The translations under genes and the position numbers were made by a program. From NCBI GenBank assembly GCA_937928545.1, contig CALGJQ010000013.1, positions 1 through 64,000 on the forward strand: 64,000 bases of DNA, written 5' to 3'. Of this stretch, positions 9,832 to 18,635 are shown piece after piece; within the stretch, counting starts at the first letter, position 1; every line of letters starts with the position of its first letter. The notes under the pieces are model-generated. The model made no database searches and had not been told where the DNA came from. It worked only from the letters and a program-made list of their open reading frames with translations. Source of the stretch: an uncultured Verrucomicrobiales bacterium. Its GTDB lineage: Bacteria; Verrucomicrobiota; Verrucomicrobiia; Verrucomicrobiales; Akkermansiaceae.

Positions 9832-11376
9832 GTGAAGTTCTTTCCTTCTCTTGCTGGTTTCCGATCTGGGATCCTCCTAATTCTCCTCGCGGCTTTCGCG
9901 ATGGGGTGGATGGCTTGGCGGGGGTTGCAGAATCATCGGGAGCTAGTTTGGAGTGAGGCGCGGGATGAGGCGGAGGCTGTGGCGGATCGCTTTTTAGCGG
10001 AGCTAGAGCGAGGGGTGAGAGAGATCCGCTTTTACGATTATCCGCCGAAGCCAGGGGACTTTGATTTTTCGGGGGATGCTTCGCTCGATGACCTGCGTGG
10101 GCAGATGGATTCGAATGAGCGGACGTCGGCGGGTTTACCTGTAGCGATGTTGGCTGCCTATGAAGTGGCGAAGCGGACTGGGAGCGTACGGGATGGGGAG
10201 TTGGCTCGGGATTTGGCAATGAAGCGATGGCCGGATCTGACTTCTCCGCTGATTTTGGAGCGACTGGCAAAGCTTGCAGAGGCAAATGCATGGGAGGGTG
10301 ATTTTTCAGATTGGGAGGAAAATTGGGAGGCAGATGAAGTGGCGCGAGATTTGATTCGAGAGGAGAATCGGAATGGTTGGTTCCAAAAGGACGGGCGCTT
10401 GTATCGGGTGGAGGCCTTAGAGGACCAGGAGTATTCTTATTTGGCGCTTTCGAGTGGTTCGGTGAACTGGGAAAGAGGGGGTGATTTTGAGGCTTCGCTG
10501 GAAAGTGACGAGTTGACCTTGGGATCAACGGGAAAGGTTTTATTGAGGCGCTCGGTGGGGGATGTGGTGTTATCAGTGCGGGTTTCTGATGTTGGGGCTT
10601 TGGAAAGGGAGTGGCGGAGTCGTCGTGAGGGAACTTATTGGATGTTGGGTTTAGCTTTACTCGTCGTTGCAGCAGGGATGTGGATGATGGTGCGGGGGAT
10701 TTTGAAAGAGAAGAAGGCGGTGCATGCGAAGAGTCAGTTTGTGGCGAGTGTGACTCATGAGCTGCGTGCGCCGGTAGGATCGATGAGGTTGATGGCGGAT
10801 GCGCTGGAGGGAGGGAAGTTGACGGCAGAGAAAGAGGGGGAGTTTCATCGGCTGATGGCGCGGGAAAGTGGCAGGCTCTCGGTTCTCATTGAGAATGTGA
10901 TGGATCTTGCTCGCGTGGAAGATGGGAAACGGGTGATTCAAAAAGAGAGGTTTTCGTTTCCTGAGTTGGTGGGGGAGATTTGCGAGATGATGGCGCTCCC
11001 GGCCTTAGAGAATGAGGTGACCTTTAAGAAAGATGGGCCTGAGCTTGAGGTGGAGGCGGATGCTTTGGTGATCAGGCAGATTTTGGTGAACCTGATTGAT
11101 AACGCGATCAAGTTCTCGCCGAGTGGCGGTGAGGTTTTGATCGCTTGGGGTGGCGATTGGTGGTTTTTGGTGGCGGATCAGGGTCCGGGGATTCCAGAGG
11201 ATGAGCGGGAGCAGGTTTTTGAGAGGTTTTACCGTCGAGAAGATGAGTTGAGACGGAAAACGAAGGGAGTTGGGATTGGATTGAGTCTGGTGAAGGAGCT
11301 GGTGAGCTTGCAAGGTGGGGTGGTGAAAGTTGAGCAAGATGAGGGAGCTGTTTTCAAAGTAGAGTTTAGCGAGTGA
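9832..11376 (+). CDS. Membrane sensor histidine kinase
   Basis: 514 residues starting at GTG (9832). TM1 is at about 12-30, an extracytoplasmic sensor of about 235 residues follows with no recognised fold, and TM2 is at about 270-288. The kinase has H-box SQFVASVTHELRAPVGSMRL with the phospho-accepting His at about 309, an N-box (ILVNLIDNAIKFSPSGG), G1 (VADQGPGIPEDE), F-box (ERFYRREDE) and G2 (KGVGIGLSLVKEL). It overlaps the next response regulator start by one base, so the two form a two-component system. The stimulus is unknown. Confidence 0.93.
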   Translation: MKFFPSLAGFRSGILLILLAAFAMGWMAWRGLQNHRELVWSEARDEAEAVADRFLAELERGVREIRFYDYPPKPGDFDFSGDASLDDLRGQMDSNERTSAGLPVAMLAAYEVAKRTGSVRDGELARDLAMKRWPDLTSPLILERLAKLAEANAWEGDFSDWEENWEADEVARDLIREENRNGWFQKDGRLYRVEALEDQEYSYLALSSGSVNWERGGDFEASLESDELTLGSTGKVLLRRSVGDVVLSVRVSDVGALEREWRSRREGTYWMLGLALLVVAAGMWMMVRGILKEKKAVHAKSQFVASVTHELRAPVGSMRLMADALEGGKLTAEKEGEFHRLMARESGRLSVLIENVMDLARVEDGKRVIQKERFSFPELVGEICEMMALPALENEVTFKKDGPELEVEADALVIRQILVNLIDNAIKFSPSGGEVLIAWGGDWWFLVADQGPGIPEDEREQVFERFYRREDELRRKTKGVGIGLSLVKELVSLQGGVVKVEQDEGAVFKVEFSE

Positions 11377-12041
11377 TGAGAATTTTGGTTGTTGATGATG
11401 AAATGCCGATGCGGGTTGCTTTGGTGGAGTGCTTGCAGAGCGAGGGGTATCGAGTGCGCGCGGCGAGTGATGGGGAAGAGGCGCTGGAGGTGATTTTTGC
11501 GGAGGAGTTTGATTTGGTTTTGCTGGATGTGATGATGCCGAAGATCGATGGCTTTGCGGTTTGTGCAGAGATGAGGAAACGTGGGGCCGAGGTTCCGGTG
11601 CTGATGCTGACGGCGCGGGGGATGGTGGATGATCGGGTGAAGGGGCTGGACAGCGGGGCGGATGACTATTTGGTGAAGCCTTTTAGTCTGAAGGAGCTTC
11701 TGGCGAGGGTGCGGGCTTTGCTGCGGAGGCAGGAGAGAGCTGAGGTGCCGGAGAAGGTTTCTCTCGGCGAGGTCGAGGTGGATTTGTCGGAGAGAACTTT
11801 GACCCTTGGGGATTCAGTGGTTGAGCTAAATGCGAAGGAGGTGGGGATTTTGAGGCTCTTGGTCGAGTTCCGGGGTGAGGTGGTGACGCGGGACCGGTTC
11901 CTCGATGAGGTGTGGGGATATCATGCGTGTCCGACGACGCGGACGGTGGATAATTTTATTGCGGAGTTGAGACGGAAGTTGGGGAAGGATGGGGGGATGT
12001 TGAAGACGGTTCGGGGTGAGGGGTATCGCTTGGAGAGGTAG
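11376..12041 (+). CDS. OmpR/PhoB-family response regulator
   Basis: Receiver plus winged-helix DNA-binding regulator, about 221 residues. The receiver has the acidic pair VVDDE (6-9), phospho-acceptor Asp at about 51 (LLDVMMPK), and the Thr/Lys positions in MLTARG and LVKPFS. The C-terminal trans_reg_C domain includes ELNAKEVGILRLLVE and the recognition region RTVDNFIAELRRKLG. I chose ATG at 11376 (TGATG overlap with the kinase stop); a GTG one codon upstream in the same frame is possible. It is the partner of the kinase just upstream. Confidence 0.94.
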   Translation: MRILVVDDEMPMRVALVECLQSEGYRVRAASDGEEALEVIFAEEFDLVLLDVMMPKIDGFAVCAEMRKRGAEVPVLMLTARGMVDDRVKGLDSGADDYLVKPFSLKELLARVRALLRRQERAEVPEKVSLGEVEVDLSERTLTLGDSVVELNAKEVGILRLLVEFRGEVVTRDRFLDEVWGYHACPTTRTVDNFIAELRRKLGKDGGMLKTVRGEGYRLER

Positions 12042-12095
12042 CCGGAAGCTCCAGCTCCCGGTGCGATTTGTTGACGGTCTGGAGACCGTCACTCC
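12038..12095. repeat. Dispersed palindromes at convergent gene ends
   Basis: Two elements lie between the convergent regulator and DUF1501 genes. The first is GTAGCCGGAAGCTCCAGC (imperfect hairpin, overlapping the regulator stop). The second is the perfect inverted repeat GACGGTCT-GG-AGACCGTC at 12073-12090. Both belong to the family of short intergenic palindromes of this window. A bidirectional terminator role is possible but no long T-run is present. Confidence 0.65.
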
Positions 12096-12108
12096 TTGTG
12101 GGGGTGAT

Positions 12109-13563
12109 TTAGCTGAGAATGTCAGTGATGACCTTGGTGGGTTTGACGCCGGTGAGCTTTTGGTCGAGGCCTTGATATTTGAAGGTGAGCTTGTGGTGGT
12201 CGATTCCGAGTTGGTGAAGGATGGTGGTGTGGAGGTCGCTGATGTGGACGGGGTTCTCGGTGATGTTGTAGCCGAAGTCGTCGGTCTCGCCATAGACTTC
12301 GCCACCTTTGACGCCGCCGCCAGCCATCCACATGGTGAAGGCGCGCGGGTGGTGATCGCGGCCGTAGTTTGTTTCGGTGAGGGTGCCTTGTGAGTAGACG
12401 GTGCGGCCGAATTCTCCACCCCAGATGACGAGGGTGTCATCGAGCATGCCGCGTTGTTTGAGATCTTGGATGAGGGCCCAGCAGGGTTGGTCGATGTCTT
12501 TGCACTGGGGTTTTATGTGAGAGGGGAGGTTGCCGTGTTGGTCCCAGCCGCGGTGGAAAATTTGCACAAATTGGACTCCGCGTTCCATCATGCGGCGGGC
12601 AAGGATGCAGGAGCTGGCGAAGGAGCCGGGGGTCTTTGATTGTGGGCCATACATTTCACGGGTTTTCTCGTCTTCAGAGGAGAGATCGGAAAGCTCGGGG
12701 ACGGAGGCCTGCATGCGGAAGGCCATTTCGTATTGCTGCATGCGGGTTTGGATTTCGTCATCGCCGACGGCGTCGTATGATTTTTGGTTCAGGGTATTGA
12801 GGCTATCGAGCATGTTGCGCCGCAGGTCGCGGTCGATGCCGGGAGCGTCGCGGAGGAAGAGGACGGGGTCGCCTTTTGGTCGGAAGGCGACGCCGGCGTG
12901 TTTTCCGGGGAGGAAGCCGGAGCCCCAAAGTCGGGAGGAGATGGCTTGGACGTTTCCGGGGCCGGTGTGTTGGGCGTGCAGGACGACGAAGTTTGGGAGG
13001 TCCTGGTTTTGAGAGCCGAGACCGTAGGCGAGCCAGGAGCCGAGTGAAGGTTTGCCGTTTTGTTGGCTGCCGGTGTAGCAGAGTTGGTTGGCTGGTTCAT
13101 GGTTGATGGCTTCGGTATTCATCGATTTGATGATCGTGATGTCATCAGCCATCTTGGCGGTGTGGGGAAGGAGATCGGAGATCCAAGCGCCGGATTTTCC
13201 AAATTGTTTGAATTTGAAAATGGAAGGGGCGAGGGGAAACTTGGCCTGTCCGGAGGTCATGCCGGTAAGGCGTTGCCCTTGTTCTTTGAGGTAGCCGCTG
13301 AGGTCTTCGGCGAAGCGTTCTTTGAGCTTTGGTTTGTAGTCGAAGAGGTCGAGTTGGCTGGGTGCACCGAGCATGGAGAGGTAGATGACTCTTTTTGCTT
13401 TTGGGGCAACTTTTTGGAGTTCGGCAGGAACGGCGGAGTTTGAGAGTCCGCTCAAGTTTCCGGGGAGAAGGGTGGCGAGCGAGGCGGCCCCTAGTCCGAT
13501 TCCGTTTTTACGGAAGAACTGGCGGCGAGAAACGGCGGCATTGAAGTCGGCGATGGTGTTCAT
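12109..13563 (-). CDS. DUF1501 domain protein, Tat-exported
   Basis: 484 residues. The start carries a twin-arginine signal (SRRQFF followed by a hydrophobic run [15 protein letters not shown]). The body is a typical DUF1501 protein (sulfatase/alkaline-phosphatase-like fold): [52 protein letters not shown] and [23 protein letters not shown] are all family hallmarks. It follows the PSD1 gene on the same strand (86-base gap), the standard gene pair in Planctomycetes and Verrucomicrobia. The biochemical role of the family is not established; it is thought to act with the PSD1 partner outside the cytoplasm. Confidence 0.95.
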   Translation of the reverse strand: MNTIADFNAAVSRRQFFRKNGIGLGAASLATLLPGNLSGLSNSAVPAELQKVAPKAKRVIYLSMLGAPSQLDLFDYKPKLKERFAEDLSGYLKEQGQRLTGMTSGQAKFPLAPSIFKFKQFGKSGAWISDLLPHTAKMADDITIIKSMNTEAINHEPANQLCYTGSQQNGKPSLGSWLAYGLGSQNQDLPNFVVLHAQHTGPGNVQAISSRLWGSGFLPGKHAGVAFRPKGDPVLFLRDAPGIDRDLRRNMLDSLNTLNQKSYDAVGDDEIQTRMQQYEMAFRMQASVPELSDLSSEDEKTREMYGPQSKTPGSFASSCILARRMMERGVQFVQIFHRGWDQHGNLPSHIKPQCKDIDQPCWALIQDLKQRGMLDDTLVIWGGEFGRTVYSQGTLTETNYGRDHHPRAFTMWMAGGGVKGGEVYGETDDFGYNITENPVHISDLHTTILHQLGIDHHKLTFKYQGLDQKLTGVKPTKVITDILS

Positions 13564-13649
13564 GGATTGGTTGAGTGCTGGTTGTGGAGCTTAGGCTCTG
13601 TGCTCGGACTAAAGTACCCAAGGGGCATGCCATCCAAGCTCCGTAACTC
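13564..13649. repeat. Spacer with degraded dispersed element CTCGG-CTAAAG...CCAAGCTCCGTA
   Basis: Between the PSD1 and DUF1501 genes, 13601-13644 resembles the element at 55945-55975 (shared CTCGGnCTAAAG and CAAGCTCCGTA blocks), but with an extra insert GTACCCAAGGGGCATGC between them. No coding potential was seen. Confidence 0.5.
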
Positions 13650-16600
13650 TTACTTGGTGAGGGTTTCGTCGAGGTTGAAGATTTGTGAGGCAATGAGGGT
13701 CCAGGCGGCGAGCTCGGCTTTGTCGATGGAGTCATCGGCTTTGCTTTCGCCAACGGCGAGGAGTTGATCTGCAAGTTCGGGTTTTTCTCGGTATCTTTTG
13801 TGGTGATGTTCGAGGGAGGCTTTTACAATGTCTTGCTCTTCGTTGTTGAGAGTGCGTGCCATGAAGGCAAGGGTGATGAAGTCGAGGCGTTGACTAAACG
13901 ATGGGTTCGATTTTAGAGCCCTGGTGGCGAGTGCACGGGAGGCTTCAACGAATTGTGGATCGTTCATGGTCACGAAGGCGGCGAGGGGGGTGTTGGTGAG
14001 TTCGCGCCGGACACAGAATACCTCGCGGTTTGGTGCGTTGAGGATTTCCATGGAGGGTGGGGCCGCAGTGCGTTTGATGAAGGTGTAGAGGGAGCGGCGG
14101 TAGAGACCTTCGCCGCTATCTTGTTTGTAGAAGCGGGTGTCAGAGGCCTTCATGGCGACGGCTTCCCAGAGTCCATCGGGTTGGTAGGGTTTCACGGAGG
14201 GGCCACCGATTTTGTCGACGAGAAGTCCGCTGGTGGCGAGTGCCATGTCTCGGATTTGCTCGGCTTCTAGTCGATGTCTCGGAGAGCGCCAGAGGTAGAT
14301 GTTTTCTTGATCTTTTTCGCGATTGGCGGAGGTGGTTTTTCCGGACTGTTGGTAGGTGGCAGAGCTGGTGATGAGCTTGATGACGTGCTGGAGGTTCCAG
14401 TCGTTTTCGATGAGTTCGAGAGCGAGGTAGTCGAGTAGCTCAGGGTGAGTGGGGCGGGCACCCATGATGCCGAAGTCTTCGGTGGTTTCGACAATGCCAC
14501 GTCCGAAGAAGTAATACCAAATTCGGTTCACGGTGACGCGTGCGGTGAGGGGGTTTTTGTCGGATACCAGCCAGTCGGCGAGATCCTTGCGAGATTTTTT
14601 GGCGTTGGATTTTTCGCTTTGGAAGATTTCTGGGATGTCGGCGAAGACTTTTTCTTTTTCGAGACTGTACTCGCCTCGGTCAAGAACGTGCGCGAAGGCG
14701 TCACCCTTCTTTTCTTCCATGATGAGAGTGGGTGAACCCTTAGCGCGGAGCCCTTCCTTTTCTGCTAGGAGCTTGTTCTTGGCAGAGAGGATTTCCTGGG
14801 CGGGAGGATCAATGCGATTGACGTAGTAGTCGAGGAGAGTGTCCTTTTGCATTTCGGTCCGCTCAGCTGAGGGAATGGCAAGAAGGCGACCGAGGTCTGA
14901 ATAGTTTGCCGATTGTTTAATCTCCTGAGCATTGAGCTTTCGTTTGAAGAATTGAAAGCTATGGAAGCTCGCGTTTCCATTCAATCTGCTATTCGGATGG
15001 CGAGCGCCTAGACGGGTGGGGACTTTCGTGAGGAGGGAATCAATTTTCGATTTTTTGCTGTAGGCTAAAGGTGCGATCTCACCATTAAGGTAGATGGTGA
15101 TGCTTTTTTCAGGGGCAGCGGTGCCATCGTAAGTGATCATGACGTGGTGCCATTTTTTCTCTTCGAGTGGCTCTTTGGTGAAGGCCTTAATGGCTTTGTC
15201 GGGCCAGCTATCGACAATATGAGATCCAATTTTATTGTTTTCCAGCCAGAGATCCCAGCCTCGGTATTTCTTCTTGGTGTCCGTGCGGGAAATAAGTGCT
15301 CCCTTTGTTTTTCCATCGACGTAAACGAAGCCTCCGAAGGTGACTTGATCGCGAGCATCGAAGATTGCGAGGTCGCCTAAGGGGACATTAATTTCCGAGA
15401 TCTTGGTGACGGCACCAAGCTTGGGGGCTTCCGTTGTTTGGTGGGGAAAATCGTAGGTCTTTTGTGAGTCTCCGATTGTCGCCATAATTTTTTTGTTAGT
15501 GACGACGAGTGGGAGGGAGACCTCTGGGGTGGGACTTGAAATTTCAGGTGAACTTGGGTCTAGAGAGGTGAGCCACTTTTCAAGGTCAGGGCCGGCTTCA
15601 GAGCGCCGCTTTGCGAGAGCTTGGTTAGATTGAGCGATTTGATTGTCGAGTGAGTCCCAGCGATCACGATCTTTAGGATGGGGTGCGAAGATGTTGGGTG
15701 GGTGGTCGGCCTTATTCCGATCCATGGCGTCCATGGTGGTGTTGCGGAAGAAGGCGGTGAGGGCGTAGAAGTCTTTTTGGGAAATGGGGTCAAATTTGTG
15801 ATCGTGGCAGGCGGCGCAAGCAGTGCTGAGGCCGAGCCAGATGGCCGAGGTTGTGGCGGCTTGGTCGGAGGCGTAGATCGCTTCATATTCTTTGTTGATG
15901 GCGCCACCTTCTCCGGTGGTGGGCATGCAGCGGTTGAAGCCGGTGGCGATTTTTTGTTCGAGGGTGGCATTTGGGAGGAGGTCGCCAGCGATTTGATCTC
16001 GGGTGAATTTGTCGAAGGGCATGTTTTCCCTGAAGGCGTTGATGACCCAATCGCGGTAGGGCCAAATGGAGCGATAGTTGTCGATGTGGATGCCGTGGGT
16101 GTCTGCGTAGCGTGCGGCGTCGAGCCAATGGCGTCCGAAGTGTTCGGCGTATGCGTCAGTGGTGAGTAGCTTTGCGGCAGTTAAATCAATCGCGGTGGCT
16201 AGATCTTGAGAGGCGATTTCTCTGAAAGCGGCCACTTCGTCAGGGGTGGGCGGAAGTCCAGTGAGGTCAAAGGTGAGGCGTCTCAGGAGGCGCGCGGAGT
16301 CTTCGGGAGGGCTGGGCTCAAGGTTTTGTTTCTGATGTTTTGCGGCGATGAATTTGTCGACGGGATTGTGGCCCCAATCGATCTGGGGGATCTCGCTCCG
16401 GCTTGGTGGGATGAATGACCAGTGTTCTTCGTAGGTGGCTCCTTGTTCGATCCACTTTTTGAGGAGGGCGACTTTCTCAGGCTTCAGAGGTTTTTTATGA
16501 GATTCTGGTGGAGGCATGACATCATTGATGTCGGTGCTGATGATGCGTTTGATGACCTCAGAAGCATCGGGATCGCCTTTGATGATAGAAGCTTGGCCAT

Positions 16601-16805
16601 TTTTTCGGGTGAGAAAGGCGAATTCTTCACGATCTAGTCGGAGGGGATTTTTTTTTGGCTCCCGAGTGGAGGAATCTGGGCCATGACAGTGGTAGCAATA
16701 CTCGGAGAGGATCGGCTGGACATGGTCGTTAAAATCAACGATATCAGGAAGCTCGGCCCCTGTTGCAAAAAGGGGTAGAGAGAGAAAGGCGAAAAGATGT
16801 TTCAT
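13650..16805 (-). CDS. PSD1 / planctomycete cytochrome-c domain protein with LamG domain
   Basis: 1051 residues from the chosen Met (CAT at 16803-16805, beginning MKHLFAFLSLPLFATGAE, a signal peptide). An upstream in-frame start at 16868 would bury the signal. The N-terminus has a heme-type C-Y-H-C-H motif in a PSCyt1 domain (YCYHCHGPD). Then comes DUF1549 (HWSFIPPSR, RRLTFDLTGLPPTPDE, ARYADTHGIHIDN), a LamG-like insertion in the middle (DQVTFGGFVYVDGKTKG, HHVMITYDG) and DUF1553 (TARVTVNRIWYYFFGRG, RSPRHRLEAEQIRDMAL). It is the partner of the DUF1501 protein just downstream. The pair is expected in the periplasm; the exact reaction is unknown. Confidence 0.95.
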   Translation of the reverse strand: MKHLFAFLSLPLFATGAELPDIVDFNDHVQPILSEYCYHCHGPDSSTREPKKNPLRLDREEFAFLTRKNGQASIIKGDPDASEVIKRIISTDINDVMPPPESHKKPLKPEKVALLKKWIEQGATYEEHWSFIPPSRSEIPQIDWGHNPVDKFIAAKHQKQNLEPSPPEDSARLLRRLTFDLTGLPPTPDEVAAFREIASQDLATAIDLTAAKLLTTDAYAEHFGRHWLDAARYADTHGIHIDNYRSIWPYRDWVINAFRENMPFDKFTRDQIAGDLLPNATLEQKIATGFNRCMPTTGEGGAINKEYEAIYASDQAATTSAIWLGLSTACAACHDHKFDPISQKDFYALTAFFRNTTMDAMDRNKADHPPNIFAPHPKDRDRWDSLDNQIAQSNQALAKRRSEAGPDLEKWLTSLDPSSPEISSPTPEVSLPLVVTNKKIMATIGDSQKTYDFPHQTTEAPKLGAVTKISEINVPLGDLAIFDARDQVTFGGFVYVDGKTKGALISRTDTKKKYRGWDLWLENNKIGSHIVDSWPDKAIKAFTKEPLEEKKWHHVMITYDGTAAPEKSITIYLNGEIAPLAYSKKSKIDSLLTKVPTRLGARHPNSRLNGNASFHSFQFFKRKLNAQEIKQSANYSDLGRLLAIPSAERTEMQKDTLLDYYVNRIDPPAQEILSAKNKLLAEKEGLRAKGSPTLIMEEKKGDAFAHVLDRGEYSLEKEKVFADIPEIFQSEKSNAKKSRKDLADWLVSDKNPLTARVTVNRIWYYFFGRGIVETTEDFGIMGARPTHPELLDYLALELIENDWNLQHVIKLITSSATYQQSGKTTSANREKDQENIYLWRSPRHRLEAEQIRDMALATSGLLVDKIGGPSVKPYQPDGLWEAVAMKASDTRFYKQDSGEGLYRRSLYTFIKRTAAPPSMEILNAPNREVFCVRRELTNTPLAAFVTMNDPQFVEASRALATRALKSNPSFSQRLDFITLAFMARTLNNEEQDIVKASLEHHHKRYREKPELADQLLAVGESKADDSIDKAELAAWTLIASQIFNLDETLTK

Positions 16806-16860
16806 TGAAGGTGATTCGGTTTGGTGATCGATGAGGATACTACGGCTCTTTTGAAAAAAA

Positions 16861-17400
16861 TCATACAAATTTTGCAGATTGATCGAGAGATATTTTTCCG
16901 AGACAGGAATGGATTTTGAAATCGATTTGGAGGTCTTGTTCTGTGGCCTCTTTCAGGAAGGAGGCGAGGTCCTTGAGAGGGACTAGGTGAGTCGTGATGT
17001 CCTCTCCATCGACTCCTCCGCCAGGGCCTGTTTTATAACAATCTTCAGCAAAGAAAAGGTGGGTGGTTTCGTCGGTCATGCCAGCTGAGGTGGGGGAGCT
17101 GAGAAGGTGGGAGATTTTCCCGGGAGAGTATCCGGTTTCTTCTAGAAGTTCGCGTTGTGCGCAGTCGATGATTTTCTCGTTTGCAAATTCTATTTCGTCT
17201 CCGACGAGCCCGGCACAGATTTCGAGGACGCGGGATTGCATAGGACGGCGGTATTGTTCAACTAGAATCACTTCTTGTTTGTCCGTGAGGGCGAAAACTC
17301 CGACAACTCCCGTGGCATTAGGGCGAGTGGCGAATTCCCAGTCGTCGATTTCTCGAAGTGAGAGGTAGCGGCCTTCGTGGTGGGAAGTGATCTCGGGCAT
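16861..17400 (-). CDS. Nudix hydrolase, ADP-ribose pyrophosphatase type
   Basis: About 179 residues from MPEITS (CAT at 17398-17400); an ATG five codons upstream is the alternative. The Nudix helix ends in a clear REL-LEETGY motif preceded at the right distance by Glu (EKIIDCAQRELLEETGY). The region before it, VEQYRRPMQSRVLEICAGLV, matches ADP-ribose pyrophosphatases (E-Q-x-R, then E-x-P/C-A-G). It likely hydrolyses ADP-ribose or a related nucleotide sugar. It is divergent from the dehydroquinate synthase homologue, with a 68-base spacer, and its stop lies 55 bases before the PSD1 start. Confidence 0.88.
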   Translation of the reverse strand: MPEITSHHEGRYLSLREIDDWEFATRPNATGVVGVFALTDKQEVILVEQYRRPMQSRVLEICAGLVGDEIEFANEKIIDCAQRELLEETGYSPGKISHLLSSPTSAGMTDETTHLFFAEDCYKTGPGGGVDGEDITTHLVPLKDLASFLKEATEQDLQIDFKIHSCLGKISLDQSAKFV

Positions 17401-17468
17401 GTTTTGACGATACACTCAAAGAATCGATGGCCAAGCCGCGTATGAAGAGTTAGATAGAAGAAAAGCGC

Positions 17469-18623
17469 ATGAGCGGAGAGGATTTTAACATACAGGTGAG
17501 TTTTCGCCACCAGATCAGATTTACCCGTGGGGCATTTCGGGCTGACAACGCTCTGGTGTCTGAGCTTTTGGAAACGAGAGGGCGGAGTAAGGTGCTTGTT
17601 TTTATTGAGGAAGGGTTGCGGGATTTTTTCCCCAAGTTAGAGGGAGAGATTCAGGATTATTTTTCAGATTTGTCCGGGCTAAGGCTGACGGCTGTGGAGT
17701 GGCTCGCAGGGGGGGAGGAGGCGAAGCGGGATGATCGTGTCTATCATGCGGCGATGGGAGCGATCGAGAGGTATCACATTGATCGTCATTCTTATGTCTT
17801 TGTGATCGGAGGGGGGGCTTTTTTAGACGTGATTGGTTTTGCAGCGGCAACGGGACATCGGGGGGTGAGATTAGTGCGATTTCCGACGACTACGCTTTCG
17901 CAAGACGATAGTGGGGTCGGGGTGAAAAATGGAATCAACGCCTTCGGGAAAAAGAATTTCATTGGAGCCTTTGCGGTCCCGTATGCGGTAGTGAATGATT
18001 TTAGGTTTCTGCACACCCAGCCTGAGGATACGCGGAGGGCGGGGCTGATCGAGGCGGTGAAAGTCGCATTGGTTCGCGATGGGGAGTTTTTCAATTGGAT
18101 GGAGGCGAATGTTTTGAAGCTCCGTGCGCTCGATGAGGCGACCCTAGAGGAAGCGGTGGAGCGTTCGGCACTGCACCATGCCCGGCATATTGCGGAGGGT
18201 GGTGATCCGTTTGAAGTTGGGAGCAGCCGCCCACTGGATTATGGACATTGGGCGGCGCACAAGCTGGAGCAGTTGACGGATTTCAAATTGAGTCATGGTG
18301 AGGCGGTATCGGTAGGGGTGGCGCTGGATACGCTTTATGCAGCGAAGGTGGGCTTGTTGGAGGCGTCGGAAGGGGAGCGCGTCTTACAAGTGATCGAGAA
18401 TCTTGAGTTGCCAGTTTGGCATGAGGCCTTGGAGCTGCGAGATGCTGAGGGGCGTCGGCGGGTTTTCAATGGGCTCGAAGAATTCCGCGAGCATCTCGGG
18501 GGTGAGTTGACGGTGCTGCTTTTAAAAGAGACTGGAGTGGGAGTCGATGTTCATGAGATCGACGAAAGGGTTTGGGAAGCTTGTGCGGAAGAGTTGAAGG
18601 AGCGGGCGCTTTCAACGGTTTAG
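17469..18623 (+). CDS. 3-dehydroquinate synthase homologue of EboD type
   Basis: 384 residues of the DHQS/sugar-phosphate cyclase superfamily, which binds NAD+ and a metal. Visible features are VIGGGAFLDVIGFAA (dinucleotide site), RFPTTTLSQDDSGVGVKNG (the key catalytic stretch), EAVKVAL and the metal ligand His in DYGHWAAHKLE and LSHGEAVSVGVALD. The pattern GINAFGKKNFIGAFAVP and HARHIAEGGDPFE is that of EboD, encoded in ebo (eustigmatophyte/bacterial operon) clusters, rather than AroB. No other ebo gene is next to it in this window. Substrate unknown. ATG at 17469; convergent with the kinase gene 12 bases downstream. Confidence 0.88.
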   Translation: MSGEDFNIQVSFRHQIRFTRGAFRADNALVSELLETRGRSKVLVFIEEGLRDFFPKLEGEIQDYFSDLSGLRLTAVEWLAGGEEAKRDDRVYHAAMGAIERYHIDRHSYVFVIGGGAFLDVIGFAAATGHRGVRLVRFPTTTLSQDDSGVGVKNGINAFGKKNFIGAFAVPYAVVNDFRFLHTQPEDTRRAGLIEAVKVALVRDGEFFNWMEANVLKLRALDEATLEEAVERSALHHARHIAEGGDPFEVGSSRPLDYGHWAAHKLEQLTDFKLSHGEAVSVGVALDTLYAAKVGLLEASEGERVLQVIENLELPVWHEALELRDAEGRRRVFNGLEEFREHLGGELTVLLLKETGVGVDVHEIDERVWEACAEELKERALSTV

Positions 18624-18635
18624 GCATCGCAAATG

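Noticed and set aside
9815-10528. 237-codon Pro-rich frame on the minus strand
   Set aside because: Antisense shadow of the sensor kinase gene, without any recognisable motif. Similar antisense frames over the Bat and PSD1 genes were dropped for the same reason.
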